Below, piece after piece: positions 6,047 to 14,291 of a stretch of 47,574 nt of DNA. The translations under genes were made by a program, and so were the position numbers. The notes beneath the pieces were generated by a model that was not told the origin of the DNA, did not search any database, and saw only the letters and a list, made by a program, of their open reading frames with translations. Position 1 is the first letter of the stretch, and each line of letters starts with the position of its first letter. Source of the DNA: JAGWRA01 sp035534615 (GTDB lineage Bacteria; Acidobacteriota; Vicinamibacteria; Vicinamibacterales; CAVVIG01). The stretch is from the NCBI GenBank assembly GCA_035534615.1, contig DATLRO010000139.1:1-47574 (forward strand), written 5' to 3'.

Positions 6047-9000
6047 ATGGCCATGACTTCATCATCGTTACGAAACGTCGCGCGATCGATTGCCGGGGCG
6101 GCCGTGCTCGCCGTCACCGCCTTCTGGCTGACCGGTGCCCCGCACGCCCAGGCTCCGCACGCCCCGGACGCCAATCCGCTCCGGCAGCTTCACTTCCGCT
6201 TCATCGGCCCCACCGGCGGCCGCACGTCGGCCATCACCGGCGTGCCGGGCGCCCCCGGCACCGCCTACGTCGGCAACGCCGACGGCGGGATCTTCGAGAC
6301 GACCGACTACGGCACCCACTGGACGCCGATCTTCGACCACGAGCACACCGGGGCGATCGGCGCGCTCGCCGTGGCGCCATCGGCGCACAACGTCGTCTGG
6401 GCCGGCACCGGCGAGCCGTGGATCATCCGCGCCAATCCCGACATGGGTGACGGCGTCTACAAGTCCACCAACGGCGGCCGGAGCTGGCAGCACATGGGGC
6501 TGGACACGACGGGCCACATCGCCGCCATCGCGATCGACCCGCGCAATGCGGACGTCGTCTACGCCTGCGCGGTCGGGCAGGCCTATCGCCCGCAGCATGC
6601 GCGCGGCATCTTCAAGACGACCGACGGCGGCCGCACCTGGCACCAGGTGCTGTTCGTCGACGAGAACACCGGGTGCTCCGACCTCGCGATGGATCCGCAC
6701 GACCCGGACACGCTCTTCGCCGGCATGTGGCAGGTGATTATCCACACGTGGGGCCTCGACAGCGGCGGTCCGTCGAGCGGCGTGTACGTCAGCCACGACG
6801 CCGGCGCCACCTGGACGAAGCTCGCGGGACACGGGCTGCCGGCGGCCGGCCAGGCGATCGGCCGCGTCTCGGTGGCCGTCGCCCCCACCAATCCGCGGCG
6901 CGTCTATGCCCTGCTCGAGCAGCACCCGCCGGGCCTGTACCGCTCCGACGACGGCGGCGGCTCCTGGCGGCTGGTGAGCCACTCGTACGCGCTGGGCGGC
7001 CGCATGCCGTACGACAGCCGCTTCGGCGTCTCCTCGGGTGACGAGAACCGGCTCTACTTCCTCGGCACGCAATGGAACGTCTCGCGCGACGGCGGCCGCA
7101 CGCTCGAGGCCCATCCGGCGTCGGCCGGCAGCGACCTGCACAATATCTGGGTCGACCCGGGCGATCCCGGGCACTTCATGGTGAGCGACGACACCGGCGG
7201 CGCGATCACCTGGAACGGCGGCCGGACGTACCACCAGATCATCCTGCCGAACGCGCAGCTCTATCACGCCTACACGGACCGGCGGATTCCGTACCGCGTC
7301 TTCGGCAACAAGCAGGATGGCGGCTCGATGGCCGTGCCGAGCAACAACCTGGACGGCCGCGGCGGCATCGGCCTCGGCGATCTCTTCCACGCCGCCGCGT
7401 GCGAGAGCGGGTTCGTCATCCCCGACCCGACCGACAACAACATCGTGTGGATCAGCTGCTACGACGGCAACGTCGGCCGGCTCGACCTTCGCACGGGCGA
7501 AGCGCGCCTGGTGTCGCCGTGGCCGGACGGGACGTTCGGCTGGAAGCCGGCGGATGTGAAGTACCGCTTCAACTGGACGATGCCGCTGCTGATTTCACGG
7601 CACGACCACAATCGCGTGTACGTCGCCGGCCAGAACGTGATGATGACGACCGACGGCGGGCAGTCCTGGAAGGTCATCAGCCCCGACCTCACGCTCGACG
7701 ACAAGAGCCACGAACAGGCCTCGGGCGGCGTCACGCCGTACGACCTGTTCACCTTCGAGGGCGAGACGATCTTCGCGCTGGCCGACTCGCCGGTGCAGGC
7801 GGGCGTGCTCTGGGCCGGCACGACCGACGGCCAGGTGAGCCTGACGCGGGACGGCGGCGCCCACTGGACGAACGTGACGAAGCACATCCCCGGCCTTCCG
7901 GCCTGGGGCACGGTGCAGAACATCGAACCGTCCCACTTCGCGGCCGGGACGGCGTACATCACGGTCAACCTGGAGCAGGTGGGCGACTACCGCCCGTACG
8001 TCTACAAGACGACCGATTTCGGACGGACCTGGACGGACATCGGCACCGGCATCCCGAAGTCGGTCCTCAGCTTCCCGCTCTGCGTCATTGAAGATCCGGT
8101 GCGCAAGGGGATGCTCTACCTCGGCACGGGCAACGGCCTCTACGTGAGCTGGGACGACGGCGCCCACTGGACGTCGCTGCGGAACAACCTGCCGCCGACC
8201 GCCATCAAGTGGCTGACGATTCAGCCGACCTACAACGACCTCGTCGTGGCCACCTACGGCCGCGGCTTCTGGATCCTGGACGACGTCACGCCGCTGCGCG
8301 CGTGGGACAAGGCGACGCAGGCCGACGCCTATCTCTTCCCGCCGCGGCCGGCCTACCGCTACCGGCAGTCGGACGTGTCGCGCAGCGTGGTGCGCAACGT
8401 CGACAATTTCGGCCAGAATCCGCCCGACGGCGCCGACATCAACTTCTACCTGCGCCAGCCGGGTGCGGCCACCCTCACCATCCGCGACGCGCACGGCGAT
8501 CCCGTGCGCACCCTCGACGTGCACGGCACCGCCGGACTCAATCGCGTCTGGTGGAATCTCGAATACACGCCGGTGCACCGCCTCGAGCTGCGGAACCCGC
8601 CGGTCGGCGCGCCGTGGGTCACCGCCGGCAGCACAGGGTGGCGCGCGTACAAGAGCACCATCAACTACGTCGGCGCACCGAGGGTCGTTCCGGGCACCTA
8701 CACGGTCCAGCTCACCGCCGGCGGCAGACAGTTGTCGGCGCCGATCTCGGTGCTGCGGGATCCGAACGGGCTCGCGACCGACCAGGATCTCCACGCCAAC
8801 GTGGCGTTCGCCCGCGAGGTCGTGGGCGAGCTGAACCAGACGGTCGACACCATCAACCAGCTCGAATGGGACCGGAAGCAGATCGCCGATCTCGAGACGA
8901 TGCTGGAGGGCCGCGGCCACAGCGCCTCGGCGCTGGCCGCCGCCCGGCAGCTGGATCAGAAGGCCACGGCGCTCGAATCGACGATCATGGACACCGAGAT

Positions 9001-9280
9001 CACCGGCGGCAACGTCGAGGAGTCCTTCAGCTATCCGGCGCGGCTCTACGAGCGGCTCGTGAACCTGATGGACGGATTCGGCCACCAGATCTGCTGCGGC
9101 GGCAGCGCCGGCGGCTCGGCCGGGCTCCCGCCGACGGCCGAGGAGACTGCCGTCAACAAGCTGTATCAGCAGCAGCTCGCGCAGGCCGAACAGGCGATGC
9201 ACGAATTCACCGGCCACGACGTGCCGGCATTCAACGCCACGCTCAAGGCCGATCACCTGTCGACCGGCATCGTTCCCTGA
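6047..9280 (+). CDS. Exported sortilin/BNR-repeat multi-propeller protein (sialidase-like fold)
   Basis: A 1077-residue protein with a signal peptide (about residues 1-36; VLAVTAFWLTGAPHAQA). At least eight Asp-box motifs follow (STNGGRSW, TTDGGRTW, SHDAGATW, SDDGGGSW, TTDGGQSW, TRDGGAHW, TTDFGRTW, SWDDGAHW), which mark blades of two beta-propellers as in sortilin/Vps10 and photosystem-stability-factor-like proteins. After the propellers (RGFWILDDVTPLR) comes a beta-sandwich region and a C-terminal helical part rich in Gln and Leu (residues about 905-1060). The family is abundant in Acidobacteriota and Bacteroidetes, often annotated as glycosyl hydrolase or sialidase, but catalytic residues are not evident and activity is unproven. 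A large hairpin at 9301-9347 follows. Confidence 0.88.
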   Translation: MAMTSSSLRNVARSIAGAAVLAVTAFWLTGAPHAQAPHAPDANPLRQLHFRFIGPTGGRTSAITGVPGAPGTAYVGNADGGIFETTDYGTHWTPIFDHEHTGAIGALAVAPSAHNVVWAGTGEPWIIRANPDMGDGVYKSTNGGRSWQHMGLDTTGHIAAIAIDPRNADVVYACAVGQAYRPQHARGIFKTTDGGRTWHQVLFVDENTGCSDLAMDPHDPDTLFAGMWQVIIHTWGLDSGGPSSGVYVSHDAGATWTKLAGHGLPAAGQAIGRVSVAVAPTNPRRVYALLEQHPPGLYRSDDGGGSWRLVSHSYALGGRMPYDSRFGVSSGDENRLYFLGTQWNVSRDGGRTLEAHPASAGSDLHNIWVDPGDPGHFMVSDDTGGAITWNGGRTYHQIILPNAQLYHAYTDRRIPYRVFGNKQDGGSMAVPSNNLDGRGGIGLGDLFHAAACESGFVIPDPTDNNIVWISCYDGNVGRLDLRTGEARLVSPWPDGTFGWKPADVKYRFNWTMPLLISRHDHNRVYVAGQNVMMTTDGGQSWKVISPDLTLDDKSHEQASGGVTPYDLFTFEGETIFALADSPVQAGVLWAGTTDGQVSLTRDGGAHWTNVTKHIPGLPAWGTVQNIEPSHFAAGTAYITVNLEQVGDYRPYVYKTTDFGRTWTDIGTGIPKSVLSFPLCVIEDPVRKGMLYLGTGNGLYVSWDDGAHWTSLRNNLPPTAIKWLTIQPTYNDLVVATYGRGFWILDDVTPLRAWDKATQADAYLFPPRPAYRYRQSDVSRSVVRNVDNFGQNPPDGADINFYLRQPGAATLTIRDAHGDPVRTLDVHGTAGLNRVWWNLEYTPVHRLELRNPPVGAPWVTAGSTGWRAYKSTINYVGAPRVVPGTYTVQLTAGGRQLSAPISVLRDPNGLATDQDLHANVAFAREVVGELNQTVDTINQLEWDRKQIADLETMLEGRGHSASALAAARQLDQKATALESTIMDTEITGGNVEESFSYPARLYERLVNLMDGFGHQICCGGSAGGSAGLPPTAEETAVNKLYQQQLAQAEQAMHEFTGHDVPAFNATLKADHLSTGIVP

Positions 9281-9300
9281 GTCGCCCCGGATTCAGGTCG

Positions 9301-9347
9301 GCTCGGTCCCGGGCCGCACGCCTCAGGCGTGCGGCCCTGGACCGAGC
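9301..9347. terminator. Very long bidirectional terminator hairpin between convergent genes
   Basis: GCTCGGTCC at 9301-9309 pairs with GGACCGAGC at 9339-9347, and inside it GGGCCGCACGCC pairs with GGCGTGCGGCCC around a three-base loop. This gives more than 20 base pairs in a nearly perfect stem. It lies 20 bases after the BNR gene stop and 95 bases beyond the stop of the convergent cytochrome-like gene, so it can end both transcripts. Confidence 0.8.
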
Positions 9348-9442
9348 GCCTCCCGCCACGAATCAGCGTTCCTCCGACCGACAGCCGTGCCGCGGTCGGC
9401 TCTGCCGTCATTCGGGGTCGGATGGAAACGGGGCGGCTGCGG

Positions 9443-10738
9443 TCAGCGGATGACGTTCTGGTAGTACTCCGGCAGGTCCTTCTTCGTCGCGCGCAGGATC
9501 TGGACGACCGCCTGGCGGTCGGCCAGCGTGAGACGGCGATGGTATCGCGGGTCGCTGGTCTGGCCTGCCAGGATCTCCCACATGCGCTGGTAGACCGCGC
9601 GCTTCGCCATCGCCGGCAGGTCGTCGAACGCGGCCGAGTAGATCATGTAGCTGCACGGATACTTCATCAGCCAGTGGTGCAGGTCGAACTGGCGCAGCGA
9701 CCGGCCGTGTCCGTCGAACGGTCCCTCGGCGGCAAAACGCTGCTCGAACCCCGACGAGCCTTCCACCGGCCCCGGCAGCGGCGCCTCGTCCACGAACAGC
9801 ATGTAATCGGCCAGCGTGCGCGCGATCTGCCGGACGTCGGACGGTGCCTCCACCAGATGCGGTCCGGACAGGATCGTCCGGCTGGTCTTCGCCTGGTACG
9901 CGTCGACCCGCGCCTGCCACCCGATATAGGTGAGCAGGTTCATCATCCGCGTCTGGTGCTCGAGCACCATCAGCGCCACGATGTCGCTGTACGGCGTCGG
10001 ATAGCCCTCGAGATCGATCTGCCCCTTGAGCGACGCCAGCACGGGCGGATGCTTCGGGCGGGACGCGATCGGCATCTCGACCGGCACGTTGCCCATGTGC
10101 CTCATGGGGCCGGGCCTGCCGGTCACGTACCAGCCGCCCCACCGCTGGGCGAACGGCGTCGTGTCGTCGGTCACCCCGCCGGTCGCGTATCCCTGCGCGT
10201 CGTCCGGGCCGGTGCTCATGACCATCATGCCGGGCACGCCGTAGGTCGGCCACGACACGTGGCACTGGAGGCAGGCGGTCACCCGCCGGAAGACCGGCTT
10301 GTCGGGCGTCTGCGCCAGCTCGTAGAACATCACCCCCTGCCGGGGATCCTGCGCCGCCACTTCCATGGCGCCGCCCCGCACCCAGCCGACCGCCACGTGA
10401 TCGTTGAAGTAGATCACCCGCGGGTCCTTCCGGCTGATGAGGGACGACTGAAAGCTGGTCTTCGAGTAGACCGCCACCTGGGAGTCCAGCGGGACGTCCA
10501 GCGCCTTCAGGACCGAGAGCAGGTAGCCATTCTGCGGATTGAACGCGAGCCTGGCGGTGCCGTCCTGCAGCTTCTTGACCAGCTGAGTGACGGCGTCGGT
10601 CTTCGCTCCCTGGTAGTACTCGATGGCGGGGCTGTTGAACGACTGCATGAAGCCCTGCTGCTCCTGCGCGAGCAGGACGACACCCAGGGTCGCGGCGAAA
10701 ACCGCCGAGACGACAGCGAAGACGGCCGCGGGCTTCAC
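9443..10738 (-). CDS. Periplasmic mono-heme c-type protein, acidobacterial hypothetical
   Basis: A 431-residue protein with an N-terminal signal or anchor (KPAAVFAVVSAVFAATLGVVLLA) and one heme c motif, CLQCH at 156-160, in the context RRVTACLQCHVSWPTYGVPG. The remaining sequence has conserved-looking segments (YFNDHVAVGWV, MRHMGNVPVEMP, VALMVLEHQTRMMNLLTY) with His and Met residues able to ligate heme iron. I recognise the general family from Acidobacteriota and Planctomycetes genomes but know no function. Its place 115 bases after the ankyrin gene suggests it may extend the DUF1592/DUF1552/ankyrin operon and take part in the same electron-transfer process. Confidence 0.75.
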   Translation of the reverse strand: MKPAAVFAVVSAVFAATLGVVLLAQEQQGFMQSFNSPAIEYYQGAKTDAVTQLVKKLQDGTARLAFNPQNGYLLSVLKALDVPLDSQVAVYSKTSFQSSLISRKDPRVIYFNDHVAVGWVRGGAMEVAAQDPRQGVMFYELAQTPDKPVFRRVTACLQCHVSWPTYGVPGMMVMSTGPDDAQGYATGGVTDDTTPFAQRWGGWYVTGRPGPMRHMGNVPVEMPIASRPKHPPVLASLKGQIDLEGYPTPYSDIVALMVLEHQTRMMNLLTYIGWQARVDAYQAKTSRTILSGPHLVEAPSDVRQIARTLADYMLFVDEAPLPGPVEGSSGFEQRFAAEGPFDGHGRSLRQFDLHHWLMKYPCSYMIYSAAFDDLPAMAKRAVYQRMWEILAGQTSDPRYHRRLTLADRQAVVQILRATKKDLPEYYQNVIR

Positions 10739-10853
10739 GGGTTCAATGTAACACCGATGGCGGGGGGCGAGGCAACGCGGACGGCGGGGCGGCGGGCACC
10801 GGTTCCGGACGCCAGGGGAGGCGGCCTCCGGAACCGGGCCGATCGATCGCCGC

Positions 10854-12830
10854 TCAGCACGAGACGCAGTGGTGGTTGTTCTTCGCGCCGAGCCCTTCGA
10901 GCAGCTTGATCGTGCCGGGGAACGGCTGGATCCGCTGCACCGGGCCGTTGGCCATGTCGACCGTCGTCTGTCCCGCCCGGTTGACCGCCTTCACATTGGC
11001 CCCCTTCGACACGAGGTACAGGATCATCTCGTTGTCGCCGCGGGCCGCCGCGTTGTGGAGCGCGGTGTTCCCCTCATGGTCGGCCGCGTTGACGTCGACG
11101 TGGAGCACCTCCACGAGGTACTTCACCGCCGCCAGCATGCCGGTCGGCGCGAAGCGATGGGAGTTGGCCGCGAAGCCCTCGCCATAGCCTTCGCCCGACG
11201 CCGCCAGGAGCGGCGGGACGCCCGGCCCGCCGACCGGAATCGGCGGGAGCCCCGACACGTCCTTCACGCGCCGCTGTCCGCCGCCGACGAACGGCCGGCC
11301 GGCCGGTTTCATCGTCGGGATGTTCGGATCGGCCCCGTGCTTGACCAGCAGCTTCATCGCGTCGATGTCGTCGGCGTAGGCGGCGCGCCAGAACGGCGTG
11401 GCGCCTATTTCGTCCACGCCCGAGAGGTCGAAGCTGTAGCCGGAGTACCAGACCTTCTTCGTCAGCCGGACGTTCGGCTTCGCGCCCTTCTCGAGCAGGC
11501 TCTGCATCAGCTGCAGGTACGCCGTCTTCTGCTGCTTGTAGGACTGGGGCTGCGGATACAGCGCCTTGGGCGCCCACTCGCAGTTCAGCACGGCGTACAG
11601 GGGCGTCACCCCGTTCTCTTCGGCCAGATTCGGGTCGGCGCCGTGGTCGAGCAGGTATTTCGCCAGATCGAAGTGGCCGTTGATCACGGCGATGAGCAGC
11701 GGGCTCGTCTTGTCGCCGGCGCTCACCTGGTTGACGTTCGCACCGGCCGTCAGCAGCGCCTGGACGGAATCCAGATAGCCCTGCCTGACGGCGAAGAGCA
11801 GCGGCGTCAGGCCACCCTGCTCACCCACCAGCTCGTTCATGAGATACGTGCGATCGATGCCCGGCACCTGCGGCGTCTTGTGCGTCTTGGCCAGGGAGGC
11901 TTCGTAGTCGAACTCGTCGTCTCCCGCGTCTTCCTTCTTCCTGGTCTTGTCGCCGGCCATGGCGGCGCCGGCGGGCGCCTTCTCCGCCATCTTCGCCGCA
12001 GGCGCCGGCCCCTGTTCCTTGCCGGCCGCCGCGCCGGCCGTAGCCGGCTCCTTCGCGCCCGGAGGCCCGGCCACCGGCGCCCTGGCGTTGGCTTCTTCGG
12101 CGACCGCCGCCCCCGCCCGGGCTTTCGCGTCCGGAGCCGGCTTCGCCGCTGCCTTCTTTGCGGTCGGCGGCGGCGGGGGGTTGCCGAACAGGATGGCGCG
12201 AAGCCGCGCCGGGTCCTTGCGGCTGAGGGCCGCCAGATCCACGACATCGGTCGTCGCGCCGACCGCCGCCCCGCGCTGCGTCAGGAGCGCAATCACGGCC
12301 GGCCGGTCGGCGGCGGCGGCGAACATGAGGGCCGTCTCGCCGCGGATCGATTCCCGGGCGTTCACGTCCGCGCCGTGGTCCAGCAGGACCTTCACGGTCG
12401 CGGCATCGCCGGACGCGGCCGCCAGCATCAGGGCGGTCGCGCCGCTGCCGGTCGCGATCTTCGGACTGGCACCCGCCTTCAGGAGCGCCTCGACGACCGC
12501 CGCATGTCCGTACTTGGCCGCGAGCGACAGCGGCGTGTACGGCCCGAGGCGGGTCGCGGCATTCACGTCGGCGCCGGCGTACAGCAGCATCTGCACCGTC
12601 GCGGCGTCGCCGTGCATGGAGGCCCAGTGCAGGGCCGTCATGCCGTCCCCCTGAGCCGCGTTCACGTCGGCCGCGTCCTTCAGCAGCGTCCGGACCGCGG
12701 CGCTGTCGCCCCGCATCGCCGCGTCGGCCACCGGGGTGGTGGACGGCGCCGCGATCAGCAGCGTCGAGAGTGCGGCGGCGCCGATTGCGCCCGCGCCGAG
12801 GGCGGTGATCCACCGTGTGCGCATCGTCAT
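10854..12830 (-). CDS. Exported ankyrin-repeat protein with Ala/Lys-rich linker
   Basis: A 658-residue protein. A signal peptide (WITALGAGAIGAAALSTLLIAA) precedes about six ankyrin repeats (GMTALHWASMHGD, YTPLSLAAKYGH, ATALMLAAASGD, ETALMFAAAAD). A low-complexity linker rich in Ala, Lys, Pro and Gly spans residues about 215-305. A second ankyrin block follows (LTPLLFAVRQGY, TSPLLIAVINGHFDLAKYLL, VTPLYAVLN, ATPFWRAAYADD, NTALHNAAARGD). It ends with HHCVSC. Ankyrin stacks bind partner proteins, here presumably in the periplasm. The start lies 13 bases after the stop of the DUF1552 gene behind AGGGGAAG, so it is in that operon and probably acts with those proteins. Confidence 0.88.
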   Translation of the reverse strand: MTMRTRWITALGAGAIGAAALSTLLIAAPSTTPVADAAMRGDSAAVRTLLKDAADVNAAQGDGMTALHWASMHGDAATVQMLLYAGADVNAATRLGPYTPLSLAAKYGHAAVVEALLKAGASPKIATGSGATALMLAAASGDAATVKVLLDHGADVNARESIRGETALMFAAAADRPAVIALLTQRGAAVGATTDVVDLAALSRKDPARLRAILFGNPPPPPTAKKAAAKPAPDAKARAGAAVAEEANARAPVAGPPGAKEPATAGAAAGKEQGPAPAAKMAEKAPAGAAMAGDKTRKKEDAGDDEFDYEASLAKTHKTPQVPGIDRTYLMNELVGEQGGLTPLLFAVRQGYLDSVQALLTAGANVNQVSAGDKTSPLLIAVINGHFDLAKYLLDHGADPNLAEENGVTPLYAVLNCEWAPKALYPQPQSYKQQKTAYLQLMQSLLEKGAKPNVRLTKKVWYSGYSFDLSGVDEIGATPFWRAAYADDIDAMKLLVKHGADPNIPTMKPAGRPFVGGGQRRVKDVSGLPPIPVGGPGVPPLLAASGEGYGEGFAANSHRFAPTGMLAAVKYLVEVLHVDVNAADHEGNTALHNAAARGDNEMILYLVSKGANVKAVNRAGQTTVDMANGPVQRIQPFPGTIKLLEGLGAKNNHHCVSC

Positions 12831-12843
12831 CTTCCCCTGTCCG

Positions 12844-14253
12844 CTACGCGCGGGTGGTCGTCGTTTCCGGGACCGACGTCAGGTCGAACTCGCCCGTGCT
12901 GAGCCCGAGCGACGGCGCGTTGACGCCGAGCTTGTGCAGGACCGACAGCCAGACGTTGGCCATCGGCGTGCCGTCCGGCGCCTTGAGGTGCAGGTTGCCC
13001 GGCAGCTGCCCGCCGGCGCGGCCGGCCATGAACAGCGGCAGCCGCTTGTGGTTGTGCACGTTCGAGTCGCCCATCGGCGACCCGTAGATCACCAGCGCGT
13101 TGTCCAGCAGGGTGCCGTCGCCGTCCGGCGTGTTCTTCAGCTTGTTCAGGAAGTACGGCACCATGCTGACGTGGTAGTGGTTGATCTTCGCGAAATCCTC
13201 CACCCGTTCCGGCTTCTCCCCGTGGTGCGACGCCGAATGGAACGCCGCCATCACGCCGCTCTCGGGATACACGCGGTTGGACGCGTCGCGTCCCAGCTTG
13301 AACGCGAAGACCCGGGTGATGTCCGACGCGAACGCGACCGCCTGGAGGTCGAACATGATCCGGACGTGCTCGGAGAAGGAGTCGGGGACGCCGATCGGCG
13401 CCTCCGGCAGATCGCGCGGTTCGCCGCTGGCGTTGTGCGCCTCGATCTGCTGCAGCCGCCGCTCGATCTCGCGCACGTCCTGCAGGTAGTCGCCCAGGCG
13501 CGCCCGGTCGGACGGCCCCAGGTCCATCTTCAGCCGCGCCACCGACTGGGTGATCGTGTCGAGGATGCTGCGGTCCTCCTGCCGGCGCAGGGCCCGCTCC
13601 GCCGGCGTGGCGCCGATGCCGAACAGCTGGTCGAACACCGTGCGCGGGTCGCGGATCATCGGCAGCGGCTGCGTGGGCGACGCCCAGCTGATCGAGTCGG
13701 TGTACACGCAGGAGTAACCGTACGAGCAGCCGCCGGCGGCGTCGACGTTCTCGATGCAGAGCTGCATCGAGGGGATCGCCGTGTCCTGCCCGTGGGTCTT
13801 CGCGTACAGCTGATCCAGCGAGGTGCCGGCCTGGACGTCGGAGCCCTGTGTCTGCTTCGGGTGCGCCTGGGTCAGGAACGTCGCGCTGGAGCGGAAATGG
13901 TCGCCGCCAATCTCCGGCGCCGACCAGGCTTCCGCCGCATGGTCGTCCGTGTTGCTGACGATCGTCAGGTACGGCCGGAACGGCTCGAGCGTGGCGAGGC
14001 TCGTCGGCGTCAGGTCGAAGTTCCGGCCGACGGCCGCCGGCGACCACAGGTTGTTCTTGAGTCCGTACGGCGTCGCGCCACCGGCGCCGTGTACCATCTC
14101 GATCGCCACTAGCCGGACCTTTTTCTGGCCGGCCGGCGTCCTGGCCCATGCGGTCCGCGCGGGCGCCATGGCGTCGAGGAAGGGCAGGGCCAGGGTCACG
14201 CCCAGCCCCTTGAGAACCGTCCGGCGGGACAGGTGCTTCTGGGTCAGATACAT
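12844..14253 (-). CDS. DUF1552 family exported protein
   Basis: A 469-residue protein. The N-terminus LSRRTVLKGLGVTLALPFLD has the twin-arginine pattern (SRRTVLKG) typical of the family, so it is likely exported folded. Characteristic segments follow: VSNTDDHAAEAW, GGDHFRSSATFLT, YGYSCVYTDSISW, RDPRTVFDQLFG, DYLQDVREIERRL, then VYGSPMGDSNVHNHKRLPL, which resembles the alkaline-phosphatase-like DUF1501/DUF1552 core. The start ATG 14253 has GAGGAG upstream. It follows the tri-heme DUF1592-type gene by 38 bases. The DUF1592/DUF1552 pairing is common in Acidobacteriota, Planctomycetes and Verrucomicrobia. The two are thought to act together, but the substrate is not established. Confidence 0.92.
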   Translation of the reverse strand: MYLTQKHLSRRTVLKGLGVTLALPFLDAMAPARTAWARTPAGQKKVRLVAIEMVHGAGGATPYGLKNNLWSPAAVGRNFDLTPTSLATLEPFRPYLTIVSNTDDHAAEAWSAPEIGGDHFRSSATFLTQAHPKQTQGSDVQAGTSLDQLYAKTHGQDTAIPSMQLCIENVDAAGGCSYGYSCVYTDSISWASPTQPLPMIRDPRTVFDQLFGIGATPAERALRRQEDRSILDTITQSVARLKMDLGPSDRARLGDYLQDVREIERRLQQIEAHNASGEPRDLPEAPIGVPDSFSEHVRIMFDLQAVAFASDITRVFAFKLGRDASNRVYPESGVMAAFHSASHHGEKPERVEDFAKINHYHVSMVPYFLNKLKNTPDGDGTLLDNALVIYGSPMGDSNVHNHKRLPLFMAGRAGGQLPGNLHLKAPDGTPMANVWLSVLHKLGVNAPSLGLSTGEFDLTSVPETTTTRA

Positions 14254-14291
14254 CGTCGCTCTCCTCAGCTTCCTTGGCGTCCTCGACGTCC

